64,000 nt of DNA, from contig NZ_FOPG01000001.1 in the NCBI RefSeq assembly GCF_900113435.1, forward strand, positions 496,001-560,000. Direction: 5' to 3'. The position numbers were made by a program, and so were the translations under genes. The notes beneath the pieces are model-generated. The model searched no databases. It saw only the letters and a program-made list of their open reading frames with translations, and had not been told where the DNA came from. This DNA comes from Sulfitobacter dubius. Lineage in GTDB: Bacteria; Pseudomonadota; Alphaproteobacteria; Rhodobacterales; Rhodobacteraceae. Each line of letters starts with the position of its first letter. Position 1 is the stretch's first letter. Below are positions 54,112-62,447 of this stretch, piece by piece.

Positions 54112-56991
54112 ATGTCTAAGAAAATGCTTATCGATGCCACCCACGCCGAGGAAACTCGCGTTGTGGTCGTGGACGGAAACAAGGTCGAAGAATTCGATTT
54201 TGAATCAGAAAACAAACGCCAGCTTGCCGGCAATATCTATCTAGCTAAGGTTACGCGCGTTGAGCCGTCGCTTCAGGCGGCCTTTGTGGACTATGGCGGC
54301 AACCGCCATGGCTTCCTCGCTTTTTCGGAAATTCACCCCGATTATTACCAGATTCCCGTGGCCGACCGTCAGGCGCTGCTGGAAGAAGAGCGTGCCTTTG
54401 CCGAAGCGCAGGCGGCCAAGGATGACGAGAACGACAAGCCCAAGCGCACGCGCTCTCGCTCGCGTAGCCGGTCCAAAACCCAAGCGGCTGAGACCAACAG
54501 CGACGACGCCGTCGCTACGGTCGAGGTTTCTGACGACAGCAGCGACCAGATCGCCGGGATGGAGACGGTCGACCTCGACAGCGAAGAGGGCAGCTCGCCC
54601 ATGGAGCGGGTCGCCGAGACACCGGTAGAAGAGCCGGAGGCTAACGGCGACGAAGGCGATACATCGCTGGCAACGGAGCCTGCGGAAAGTGACGCGGACG
54701 ACTCTCATGCTGACGAAGCCAATGGCGACGACGACAAGGGCAGCGATGCCACGGCGAAGGACGATTCCATCGAATCCGTCGCCGACGAGGACGACAGCGA
54801 AGACATCCGCCCAGTCCGCAAGCCGCGCCCGCGTCGGTACAAAATCCAAGAAGTGATCAAGGTTCGCCAGATCCTTCTAGTGCAGGTGGTTAAAGAAGAG
54901 CGTGGCAACAAAGGCGCGGCGCTGACCACATACCTCAGCCTTGCTGGCCGTTACTGCGTCTTGATGCCCAACACCGCCCGTGGTGGTGGCATCTCCCGCA
55001 AGATCACCAATGCTGCGGACCGCAAGAAACTTAAGGAAATCGCGACCGAGATCGAGGTGCCGAAAGGTGCCGGCCTCATCGTGCGCACCGCAGGCGCGAA
55101 ACGCACCAAGGCTGAGATTAAGCGCGACTATGAATACCTCCAGCGCCTGTGGGAGCAGATCCGCGAGCTGACCTTAAAATCAATCGCGCCCGCGAAAATC
55201 TATGAGGAAGGCGACCTGATCAAACGTTCGATCCGCGACCTCTACAACCGCGAGATTGATGAGATTCACGTCGAGGGCGAGCGCGGCTACCGCATCGCCA
55301 AAGACTTCATGAAAATGATCATGCCGTCCCACGCCAAGAACGTGAAGCTCTACAACGAGAGCCTGCCGCTCTTCGCGCGTTATCAGGTCGAAAGCTATCT
55401 CTCGGGCATGTTTAACCCCACGGTTCAATTGCCCTCGGGCGGCTACATCGTGATCGGCGTGACCGAAGCGCTGGTGGCCATCGACGTGAACTCTGGCCGG
55501 GCAACCAAAGAAGGCTCGATCGAGCAGACGGCGACCAAGACCAACCTTGAGGCCGCCGCCGAAGTGGCGCGTCAGTTGCGTCTACGTGACCTCGCGGGCC
55601 TCATCGTGATTGATTTCATTGACATGGACGAGCGCAAGAACAACGCCGCCGTCGAAAAGATGATGAAAGACAAGCTGAAGACCGACCGCGCCCGCATTCA
55701 GGTAGGCCGCATCTCGGGCTTTGGCCTGATGGAGATGAGCCGCCAGCGCCTGCGTCCCGGCATGATCGAGGCGACGACCCAGCCTTGTCACGCCTGCCAC
55801 GGCACCGGTCTGGTGCGCTCGGACGACAACCTCGCGCTGTCGATCATCCGCCAGATCGAAGAAGAGGGCACCCGCCGCCGTTCGCGCGAAGTGCTGGTGC
55901 GCGCCCCCGTGGGCATCGCCAACTTCCTGATGAACCAAAAGCGTGAGCATATCGCCAATATCGAAATGCGCTACGGCATGTCGGTGCGGATCGAAGGCGA
56001 CCCGTCCTTGGTGAGCCCCGATTTCCACATCGAGAAGTTCAAGACCGCCACCCGCACCGTGCCGCCCGTGTCAGATCACGTTGTGTCGGTCGATACATCG
56101 CTGATGGATCAGATTGACGAAGACGAGAGCGCCGCAGAGGCCGAAGTGGAAGAGGCACCTGCCGCACAGGAGGCCCCACAATCCGAGAACGGAAACGGGA
56201 ATGGAAACGGCAATGGTGAAGAGGGTGAAGGCAAATCCAAGCGCCGTCGTCGCCGTCGTCGCAGCCGCGGTGGCCGTGGCCGCAATGGCAATGGCGAGCA
56301 GCAGAATGGTGCAGAGGATCAGAACGGTGATCAGCAGCAGGAAGAGGCGAAGCCGGACGAAGGCGACAAATCCCAACCGGTAGAAGCGGAGGCAGCGCAG
56401 GCCGACACCGACGCCGCGCCCGCCGCCGAGGAAAAGCCCAAGCCCAAAAGCCGCAGCCGGTCGCGCAAGCCCAAGGCCGAACTGGCCCCCGAAGCGGAAC
56501 CCGCGCCCGAGGCGCTTGCCGCCGCAGAAGGCGAAACGCCACAGGTCAGTGCCGAGGCCGAAGGAGAAGAGACACCCAAGCCCAAGGCCAAGCGCAGCCG
56601 CCGGACCAAGAAACCCGTGGCGGAAGCGGCAGAAGAGACGGTGACAACAGACGCTGTGGCGACAGAGGAAGAGACCGCACCCGCGCCGAAACCCAAGCGC
56701 CGCAGCCGTGCCAAGGCGAAACCGGTCGAACCGGTAGCCGAAGCCACGCCTGATGCATTGGCTGAAGCTTTGCCAAGTGACGCGCCAATCACGGCACCGT
56801 CGCCGGAAACGGCAACGCCTGTCGCTGAAGAACCGCAGCCTGCACCTCAACCCGAGCCTGCACCGCAGCCCGTAGCTGCTGAGGTTCCGGCAGCGGAGGC
56901 CGCGCCTGAACCTGTTGTGGAACAGGTCGAGGAGCAACCTGTCGAAAAACCCAAGCCGAAACGTAAGGGCTGGTGGTCGCTGGGCAGCTAA
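54112..56991 (+). CDS. rne: Ribonuclease E
   Basis: A 959-residue endoribonuclease of mRNA decay and rRNA/tRNA processing. The S1 domain starts at about residue 38 and is split by an acidic insertion (about residues 85-240), as in other alphaproteobacteria. Catalytic aspartates are in IDVNSGRATKEG (near 456) and IDFIDMDERKN; the zinc-link is Cys559-x2-Cys562 in CHACHGTG. The C-terminal 300 residues are disordered with a GNGNG tract, an arginine run (RRRRRRRSRGGRGRNGNG) and Lys-Pro/Ala-Glu segments, presumably the degradosome scaffold and RNA-binding region. Confidence 0.96.
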   Translation: MSKKMLIDATHAEETRVVVVDGNKVEEFDFESENKRQLAGNIYLAKVTRVEPSLQAAFVDYGGNRHGFLAFSEIHPDYYQIPVADRQALLEEERAFAEAQAAKDDENDKPKRTRSRSRSRSKTQAAETNSDDAVATVEVSDDSSDQIAGMETVDLDSEEGSSPMERVAETPVEEPEANGDEGDTSLATEPAESDADDSHADEANGDDDKGSDATAKDDSIESVADEDDSEDIRPVRKPRPRRYKIQEVIKVRQILLVQVVKEERGNKGAALTTYLSLAGRYCVLMPNTARGGGISRKITNAADRKKLKEIATEIEVPKGAGLIVRTAGAKRTKAEIKRDYEYLQRLWEQIRELTLKSIAPAKIYEEGDLIKRSIRDLYNREIDEIHVEGERGYRIAKDFMKMIMPSHAKNVKLYNESLPLFARYQVESYLSGMFNPTVQLPSGGYIVIGVTEALVAIDVNSGRATKEGSIEQTATKTNLEAAAEVARQLRLRDLAGLIVIDFIDMDERKNNAAVEKMMKDKLKTDRARIQVGRISGFGLMEMSRQRLRPGMIEATTQPCHACHGTGLVRSDDNLALSIIRQIEEEGTRRRSREVLVRAPVGIANFLMNQKREHIANIEMRYGMSVRIEGDPSLVSPDFHIEKFKTATRTVPPVSDHVVSVDTSLMDQIDEDESAAEAEVEEAPAAQEAPQSENGNGNGNGNGEEGEGKSKRRRRRRRSRGGRGRNGNGEQQNGAEDQNGDQQQEEAKPDEGDKSQPVEAEAAQADTDAAPAAEEKPKPKSRSRSRKPKAELAPEAEPAPEALAAAEGETPQVSAEAEGEETPKPKAKRSRRTKKPVAEAAEETVTTDAVATEEETAPAPKPKRRSRAKAKPVEPVAEATPDALAEALPSDAPITAPSPETATPVAEEPQPAPQPEPAPQPVAAEVPAAEAAPEPVVEQVEEQPVEKPKPKRKGWWSLGS

Positions 56992-57010
56992 ACCACGGCA
57001 CTTGAACAGA

Positions 57011-57044
57011 AACGGCGGGTCTCAGGGCCCGCCGTTTTCGTTTT
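57011..57044. terminator. Bidirectional intrinsic terminator after rne
   Basis: AACGGCGGG pairs exactly with CCCGCCGTT around 8 bases, followed by TTTCGTTTT on the plus strand; the minus strand also runs into TTTCTGTT. It separates convergent rne and tusA. Confidence 0.93.
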
Positions 57045-57086
57045 GATCATGTGAAAGGTAACGACAGCGCTTGCGCAGGTGCGGTC

Positions 57087-57314
57087 TCAGCCGCCTTTGG
57101 TAATGACGTAAAGCTCCGCCGCACCTTCGGTCCGGGTTTCGGTCAACTCATGCCCGGCCTCAATGCAAAAATGCGGCACGTCGATCACAGCGGCCGGATC
57201 ATCGGCATGCATATGGAGTTGATCGCCCGGCGCCAAAGCGGCCAGTCGCTTGCGTGCTTTCAACACGGGCAGGGGGCAAAGAAGCCCCGTGGCATCTAGT
57301 TTTTCGATCTTCAT
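57087..57314 (-). CDS. TusA/SirA-family sulfurtransferase
   Basis: A 75-residue sulfur carrier. The CPxP motif is in TGLLCPLPVLKARKRL with acceptor Cys13; the fold ends FCIEAGHELTETRTEG. Family members shuttle persulfide sulfur for tRNA thiolation or sulfur oxidation; which role applies is not visible. Alone on this strand, divergent from ccdA. Confidence 0.92.
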   Translation of the reverse strand: MKIEKLDATGLLCPLPVLKARKRLAALAPGDQLHMHADDPAAVIDVPHFCIEAGHELTETRTEGAAELYVITKGG

Positions 57315-57405
57315 AGGATCAGTTAATCCAAGAGTTTCTCAAGGTCCACGATCTTGTGACAATATGACAGGTGACGCCGGGGCGCTCTCGGTCTAGGAGT
57401 CAGTC

Positions 57406-58158
57406 ATGTTTGAAATCAGCCTCCTCGACGCCGGGCTTGTGCCCGCCATGACAATCGCCCTGATCGCCGGGATTTTCAGTTTCCTATCACCCTGCGTTCT
57501 GCCCATTGTGCCGCCCTATCTGGCCTATATGGGGGGCGTGTCGATCAACGAAATGTCCAGCAAATCCAGCGCCAGGCGGCGCGCGGTCGTGGCGGCGTTG
57601 TTCTTTGTGCTGGGGCTGAGCACGGTGTTCATCCTTCTGGGCTTCACCGCCTCGGCGTTCGGAATGTTCTTTCTGCAGAATCAGGCGCTCTTTGCCAAAA
57701 TCTCAGGCGTGGTCATCATCGTCTTTGGCCTGCATTTTGTGGGTCTGTTCCGCATCCCGTTCCTCGATCAAGAGGCGCGTTTGGACGCGGGCGACAAGGG
57801 TGGGTCCAGTTTCGGTGCCTATGTTCTGGGGCTGGCCTTCGCCTTTGGCTGGACGCCCTGTATTGGCCCGCAGCTCGGCGCGATCCTGTCGCTGGCGGCG
57901 AGCGAGGCTTCCGTATCACGCGGCACGCTTTTGTTGGGCGTCTATGCGGCGGGGCTGGGCATTCCTTTCCTGCTGGCGGCTATGTTTATCACCCGCGCCA
58001 TGACGCTGATGAACCGGATTAAACCGCATATGAAGCTCATTGAGCGGATCATGGGCGGGCTGCTGGTTCTGGTGGGTCTGGCGCTGGTGACCGGGGCGTT
58101 CACGACCTTCTCTTTCTGGCTGCTTGAGACCTTCCCGATACTCGCAACCGTAGGTTAA
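57406..58158 (+). CDS. ccdA: Cytochrome c biogenesis protein CcdA
   Basis: A 250-residue inner-membrane protein with six helices that passes electrons from thioredoxin to periplasmic thiol proteins. The redox cysteines are in FLSPCVLPIVPPYL and FGWTPCIGPQLGA, the pattern of DsbD/CcdA membrane domains. It probably supports cytochrome c or periplasmic disulfide reduction. Confidence 0.94.
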   Translation: MFEISLLDAGLVPAMTIALIAGIFSFLSPCVLPIVPPYLAYMGGVSINEMSSKSSARRRAVVAALFFVLGLSTVFILLGFTASAFGMFFLQNQALFAKISGVVIIVFGLHFVGLFRIPFLDQEARLDAGDKGGSSFGAYVLGLAFAFGWTPCIGPQLGAILSLAASEASVSRGTLLLGVYAAGLGIPFLLAAMFITRAMTLMNRIKPHMKLIERIMGGLLVLVGLALVTGAFTTFSFWLLETFPILATVG

Positions 58159-58211
58159 GCCTTAATCTTGCCCCGAATTGCGGCTAGACTATGCCGAAGA
58201 AGAGGGCGGGC

Positions 58212-59441
58212 ATGGTGAGCACAGGGCAGGCAGAGACGGTGAAAACGCGGCGGGTGTTCTACATCCCCGGCTACGATCCGATTCACCCGCGCCGTTACCG
58301 GGAGCTTTACCGCAAGGAAGGCGCGGCGCAGGCCGCGATCTCGGGCTACGAGATTGCGCTGAAACCAAAAGCGGGCAAGGGCAATTACGGCTGGCGCGTC
58401 AACGCTGGGATCGACGGTCATCAGGTGACCTCGCAGGTCGAAGTGCTGGTCTGGTCCGACATCGTGCGCGAAAGCATGAGCAACTCGATCCCCGCCACCT
58501 ATTGGCAATTGCTGCGCACCGCTTGGGTCTACATTGGCTCCGGCGCGCTTTGGCGGCTGATGCGGCTGCGCAAAGGTCCAGTGATTGCGGCGCTTTATCC
58601 GGTGGGGATGTTGATTTTGCAGGCGCTGCTGGCTGTGGCGCTTGGTCTGCTGACTTATCGCGCACTCGGAATGATGAGCGACCATTGGGCGGCGCGGCTG
58701 GCTTTTGCGGCTGTCGGCGTGGGTTTGGGCATCGCGCTGCTCCGCTGGTTTAAGAAGAAAGACGGCAAGTTCTTCGCCTATTACCTTATGCATGACTACG
58801 CCTATTCCGCCGCCACGCGGGGCGCGAACCCGCCGGAGTTGGAAGCCCGCATGGCGCAGTTTGGCAATGACATCGCCGCTGCTCTGACCGAGGATGTCGA
58901 CGAGGTGCTGGTTGTCGGCCACTCATCCGGGGCGCATCTGGGCGTCTCGGTACTGGCCGATCTGATCCGCGCGGGCAGGGTGCCCGAGAAGCGGCCTGCC
59001 TTGGGGTTTCTCTCGCTGGGTCAAGTGGTGCCGATGGTGTCTTTCTTGCCCCGCGCCGACCGATTGCGCGCCGACCTGCGCTATCTCTCAACCCGCGATG
59101 AACTGGCGTGGGTCGATGTCACCGCGCCCGGCGATGGCTGCGCCTTTGCGCTTTGTGACCCGGTGTCGGTGTCGGGCGTGGCTCCCGACGGCAAACGCTG
59201 GCCGCTGGTCTTCTCTGCCGCCTTCACTCAAACGCTCAGCCCCGCGCGCTGGAAGGCGCTGCGTTGGCGGTTCTTCCGGCTGCATTTTCAGTATCTCTGC
59301 GCCTTTGATCGGCCGCGCGACTATGACTATTTTCAGATCACTGCCGGGCCGCAGACCTTGGCCGCGCGGTATGATGGGCGCCCGGCCTCCAAATCTCGCA
59401 TTGACCGCGCGGTCAGCAAATACACTTCTGTCGCTGCATGA
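58212..59441 (+). CDS. Membrane protein with GHSSG alpha/beta-hydrolase motif
   Basis: A 409-residue protein with two central membrane helices (around residues 120-165) and a hydrolase-like C-terminal half. GHSSG at residues 236-240 gives nucleophile Ser238, preceded by strand DEVLVVGHSSG; later Asp and His candidates are in VDVTAPGDGC and FRLHFQYLC. The N-terminus RRVFYIPGYDPIHPRRYREL looks like an oxyanion strand. The ATG with GAGGG upstream is chosen; another ATG lies seven codons earlier. Overlaps the P450 gene by four bases; lipid or ester substrate is a guess. Confidence 0.78.
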   Translation: MVSTGQAETVKTRRVFYIPGYDPIHPRRYRELYRKEGAAQAAISGYEIALKPKAGKGNYGWRVNAGIDGHQVTSQVEVLVWSDIVRESMSNSIPATYWQLLRTAWVYIGSGALWRLMRLRKGPVIAALYPVGMLILQALLAVALGLLTYRALGMMSDHWAARLAFAAVGVGLGIALLRWFKKKDGKFFAYYLMHDYAYSAATRGANPPELEARMAQFGNDIAAALTEDVDEVLVVGHSSGAHLGVSVLADLIRAGRVPEKRPALGFLSLGQVVPMVSFLPRADRLRADLRYLSTRDELAWVDVTAPGDGCAFALCDPVSVSGVAPDGKRWPLVFSAAFTQTLSPARWKALRWRFFRLHFQYLCAFDRPRDYDYFQITAGPQTLAARYDGRPASKSRIDRAVSKYTSVAA

Positions 59442-60790
59442 ACCTGCCCCCCAAGCCCCCCGCGCGCCCTGATCGCGTGTCCCTCTGGCGCTATGCCAAG
59501 CTGTTTCGCGCCGACATCCTCTCGGCCCAGCCCGCGCGGCTTTACCGAGCGTGGATGGCGGAGTTTAAAACGCCCTTCTTTCGCAGTTACTTGATGAACC
59601 AGCCCGAACTGGTGAAAACGGTGCTGAAAGACCGGCCCGATGATTTCCCCAAATCTGACCGGGTTGGCGAAGGGCTGCGCCCGCTTTTGGGCAACTCGGT
59701 CTTTCTGACGAATGGCGAGACATGGAAACGCCAGCGCCGGATTATCGACCCGGCGTTCGAAGGGGGCCGCCTGCGCGAAACCTTCCCTGCCATGTGGGAC
59801 GCGGCAGAAGCCGCCGCCGCGCGGCTCGACGGGCAAGCGGGGCAGGTGATCGAGATCGAGGCCGAGACCAGTCACGCCGCCGCCGATGTGATCTTTCGCA
59901 CGCTGTTTTCACTTCCTATCGAACACGAAGTCGCCCGAGCGGTCTTTGACGAGTTTCGCAACTACCAACGCAGTCAGCCGATCCTGAACCTTGGCGCGCT
60001 CTTGCCACTGCCACGTTGGATGCCGCGCCTGTTTCGCAAAGACACCCGCGCCAGCGCCGCGCGGATCAGGGCGCTGATTACCGAGTTGACCCAAGAACGG
60101 ATGCAGCAAATCAAGGCGGGCACCGCGCCTGACGATCTTGCCACCAAAATCATGACACAGGCCGATCCCGAAACGGGGGCGCGGTTTGACACCGAGGAGA
60201 TGGTCGATCAGGTCGCGATCTTCTTCCTCGCGGGCCATGAGACAAGCGCCTCTGCATTGGCTTGGGCGCTTTATCTGATGGCCACGCACCCCGAATGGCA
60301 AGAGCGGCTGGCCGAGGAGGCACAGGCGCTGGAGACTTGCGATTTCTCGGTGATGTCCCAGCTCAAACTCAGCCGCGATGTCTTTCGCGAGACGCTGCGC
60401 CTTTATCCGCCTGTGCCGATGATGGTGCGCGAGAACAGCTGCCCTGAACGCTTTCGGGATCGGGATGTGAAGAAGGGGGCGCAACTGGTGCTCAGCCCGT
60501 GGCATCTGCATCGGCACGAGCGGCTCTGGGACAATCCCGACGGTTTTGACCCGACCCGCTGGCAAACCGAGAACGGCAAGCAATGCCAGCGCGAGGCCTT
60601 CATCCCATTCTCCGCCGGGCCGCGGGTCTGTACAGGGGCCGGGTTCGCGATGGTCGAAGGGCCACTGATCTTGTCGCGCATCCTGCGCGACTTCCGCGTG
60701 ACGGCGCAGCCCAACCGTGTGCCTGTGCCCGTCGCACATTTGACCGTCCGTTCAGATAAGGGTATTTGGTTAGCGCTATCAAAGCGCTAG
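59438..60790 (+). CDS. Cytochrome P450
   Basis: A 450-residue bacterial P450 monooxygenase. The haem-binding loop is FSAGPRVCTGAGFAM with the axial Cys, the I-helix oxygen motif is FLAGHETSASALAWAL, and the ExxR pair is in ETLRLYPPVP. No membrane anchor. There is no ferredoxin or reductase nearby. Coupled (ATGA) to the hydrolase gene, so the two probably act on one hydrophobic compound. Confidence 0.95.
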   Translation: MNLPPKPPARPDRVSLWRYAKLFRADILSAQPARLYRAWMAEFKTPFFRSYLMNQPELVKTVLKDRPDDFPKSDRVGEGLRPLLGNSVFLTNGETWKRQRRIIDPAFEGGRLRETFPAMWDAAEAAAARLDGQAGQVIEIEAETSHAAADVIFRTLFSLPIEHEVARAVFDEFRNYQRSQPILNLGALLPLPRWMPRLFRKDTRASAARIRALITELTQERMQQIKAGTAPDDLATKIMTQADPETGARFDTEEMVDQVAIFFLAGHETSASALAWALYLMATHPEWQERLAEEAQALETCDFSVMSQLKLSRDVFRETLRLYPPVPMMVRENSCPERFRDRDVKKGAQLVLSPWHLHRHERLWDNPDGFDPTRWQTENGKQCQREAFIPFSAGPRVCTGAGFAMVEGPLILSRILRDFRVTAQPNRVPVPVAHLTVRSDKGIWLALSKR

Positions 60791-60827
60791 CCTTCTATCA
60801 TCGGCTTTGCGTTTCGATTAGAAACGC
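60771..60827. promoter_or_regulatory. Two inverted repeats before the aldolase gene
   Basis: TAGCGCT-ATCAA-AGCGCTA (60771-60789, over the P450 stop) and GCGTTTC-GATTA-GAAACGC (60809-60827) lie 33-90 bases before the aldolase start. TAGCGCTA itself resembles LacI-family operators such as those reported for central-carbon regulators in Rhodobacterales. Either could also act as a hairpin for P450 mRNA. Confidence 0.45.
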
Positions 60828-60860
60828 TGCAAACGGAATCAACAATAGGACGTGGGTGAC

Positions 60861-61754
60861 ATGGGCTACGACAAGGCGCAACTTGAGCAAATGAACAGCG
60901 GCAAGGGCTTCATCGCGGCGCTCGATCAATCGGGCGGCTCCACCCCCAAGGCGCTGAGCCTCTATGGCGTGGAACCGTCGGATTACAACGGCGACGCAGA
61001 AATGTTCAAAGCCGTCCACGACATGCGCGCGCGGATTATTCTGGCCGAGGATTTCACCTCTGACAAAGTGATCGGCGCGATCCTTTTTGAGCGCACGATG
61101 GATGACACGATCAACGGCAAACCCGTCGCCCAGCTCCTGTGGGAAGACCGGGGCGTGGTGCCTTTCCTGAAGATCGACAAGGGTCTGGAGGAAACCAACA
61201 ACGGCGTGCAGATGATGAAGCCGATTATGGAGATCGACGACCTGCTGGCCCGCGCGGTGAAACATGGCATCTTCGGCACAAAGGAACGCTCAGTCATTCA
61301 CGAGGCCAATGAAAACGGCATCGCCGCCGTGGTTGCACAGCAGTTCGAACTGGCCAAACAGGTCTGTGCGGCGGGCCTGGTACCGATCATCGAGCCTGAG
61401 GTGAACATCAACTCCGACACGAAGGCAGAGGCCGAAGAGATCCTGCGCGGAGAGATCGAGAAGCGCCTGAGCGCGCTGCCCGAGGGCGAGATGGTGATGC
61501 TGAAACTGACAATCCCTGAGAAAGCCGGCCTTTACGACGAGCTGGCGGGTCACGCTAACGTTCTCCGCGTTGTGGCGCTGTCGGGTGGGTATTCCACGGC
61601 AGATGCCTGCGAACGGCTGGGCAAGAACCGCACCATGATCGCCAGCTTCTCGCGCGCCCTGACTGAAGGGCTGAACGTCAAGATGACAGATGCGGAGTTC
61701 AACGAGGCGCTTGGCCAGAACATCGAGAAGATTTACCAAGCGTCGATCTGCTAA
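60861..61754 (+). CDS. Class I fructose-bisphosphate aldolase (bacterial type)
   Basis: A 297-residue aldolase cleaving fructose 1,6-bisphosphate through a Schiff base. Family sequence: GKGFIAALDQSGGSTPKAL, ILAEDFTSDKVIGAILFERTM, VPFLKIDKGLEE and LVPIIEPEVNI; the lysine in MLKLTIPEKAG is the likely Schiff-base residue. A GTG three codons upstream exists, but MGYDKAQLEQM fits better. Convergent with the fumC cluster. Confidence 0.94.
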   Translation: MGYDKAQLEQMNSGKGFIAALDQSGGSTPKALSLYGVEPSDYNGDAEMFKAVHDMRARIILAEDFTSDKVIGAILFERTMDDTINGKPVAQLLWEDRGVVPFLKIDKGLEETNNGVQMMKPIMEIDDLLARAVKHGIFGTKERSVIHEANENGIAAVVAQQFELAKQVCAAGLVPIIEPEVNINSDTKAEAEEILRGEIEKRLSALPEGEMVMLKLTIPEKAGLYDELAGHANVLRVVALSGGYSTADACERLGKNRTMIASFSRALTEGLNVKMTDAEFNEALGQNIEKIYQASIC

Positions 61755-61756
61755 AT

Positions 61757-61803
61757 CGGAATTCTTTGAAGATTCCGGGCCCGTTTTCTTTAAAAGAAAA
61801 CGG
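61757..61803. terminator. Two hairpins between aldolase gene and broken small gene
   Basis: CGGAAT/ATTCCG (61757-61777, with inner CTT/AAG) follows the aldolase stop by two bases. CCGTTTTCTTT-A-AAAGAAAACGG (61781-61803), an 11-bp exact inverted repeat, abuts the final TAG of the minus-strand gene. T-rich arms make the second a plausible terminator in both directions. Confidence 0.6.
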
Positions 61804-62031
61804 CTACGCAATCCGCCGGATGGGTTCTCTATTGCAAAATATAATGACCTGTCCGGCGTTTTCCACAGCTTAAAAACCCCGACGTTTCAACTCGCGTTCG
61901 AATTCGCGGCGACCGACGAACTTTTCGATATCGCGCGCTTTACGTCGAATAACCTGACCGCGGATTGCCGCCTTAGAGGCGAATATATCATCCAGCCAAG
62001 CGCCGGGTGAGAGAGGGGATGCGAGGGCCAT
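61804..62031 (-). pseudogene. Small conserved gene interrupted by an in-frame TAA
   Basis: The ATG at 62031 opens 53 codons (starting MALASPLSPGAWLDDIF, ending ERELKRRGF) to a TAA at 61870-61872. The same frame continues for 21 codons, AVENAGQVIIFCNREPIRRI and one Ala, to TAG at 61804-61806. As I recall, related Rhodobacterales encode an uninterrupted protein of this size containing RRGF.AVENAGQ..IFCN, sometimes mislabelled phosphoribosylanthranilate isomerase although far too short. A single AAA-to-TAA change would explain it. The gene starts 9 bases after the RHH gene. Confidence 0.75.
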
Positions 62032-62040
62032 GGCCCGACG

Positions 62041-62274
62041 CTAATCTGCTTTTGGTAAACGTTCCTTTAACGCGCGCAACACGAACAACCGGATTGCCCC
62101 GGCAAGCCCGATGTCCAGACCACGCGCCGCGTCGATTTCAGTCACCAGCGCATTGATCGGCAGCCCCCGCGCGGCAGCAATGGCGCGGAACTCATCCCAG
62201 AATTCATCTTCGAGAGAGATCGATGTCCGGTGACCCCGAAGGGTCACCGAATGTTTGCGGGGCCGCGCGCTCAT
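62041..62274 (-). CDS. Ribbon-helix-helix domain protein (PF13467 type)
   Basis: A 77-residue protein with a short basic start ([20 protein letters not shown]) and an RHH fold: strand TSISLEDEFWDEF, helices AIAAARGLPINALV and GLAGAIRLFVLRALKERL. It may bind DNA as a dimer. The start overlaps the DUF4169 stop by four bases, in the fumC transcription unit. Confidence 0.88.
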   Translation of the reverse strand: MSARPRKHSVTLRGHRTSISLEDEFWDEFRAIAAARGLPINALVTEIDAARGLDIGLAGAIRLFVLRALKERLPKAD

Positions 62275-62447
62275 GTCTCGCGCTTATGCGCTTCCAGATT
62301 GCGGGCGATCTGCTCGGCGCGGGCTTTCAGCGCGTCTTTCTGCGCTTTGGTCTGGCCAAAGCCCACGGCGTTTTCATTCGCGCGGGCCTTGCGGGAGGAC
62401 CGATCCCGCTCTTTCTTCACCTTGTTAAGGTTGATGGGCGCACTCAT
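62271..62447 (-). CDS. DUF4169 family protein, 58 residues
   Basis: A very small, basic, Arg/Lys-rich protein: [20 protein letters not shown], then [17 protein letters not shown] and a C-terminal helix ending LEAHKRET. This matches the DUF4169 family found in alphaproteobacteria. Its ATG overlaps the fumC stop (ATGA) and its stop overlaps the RHH start (ATGA), so all three are coupled. Function unknown. Confidence 0.9.
   Translation of the reverse strand: MSAPINLNKVKKERDRSSRKARANENAVGFGQTKAQKDALKARAEQIARNLEAHKRET

Noticed and set aside
56071..56937. 288-codon Leu/Arg/Phe-rich frame antisense to the end of rne
   Set aside because: Mirror of the low-complexity Ala/Glu/Pro-rich tail codons; hydrophobic look is an artefact.
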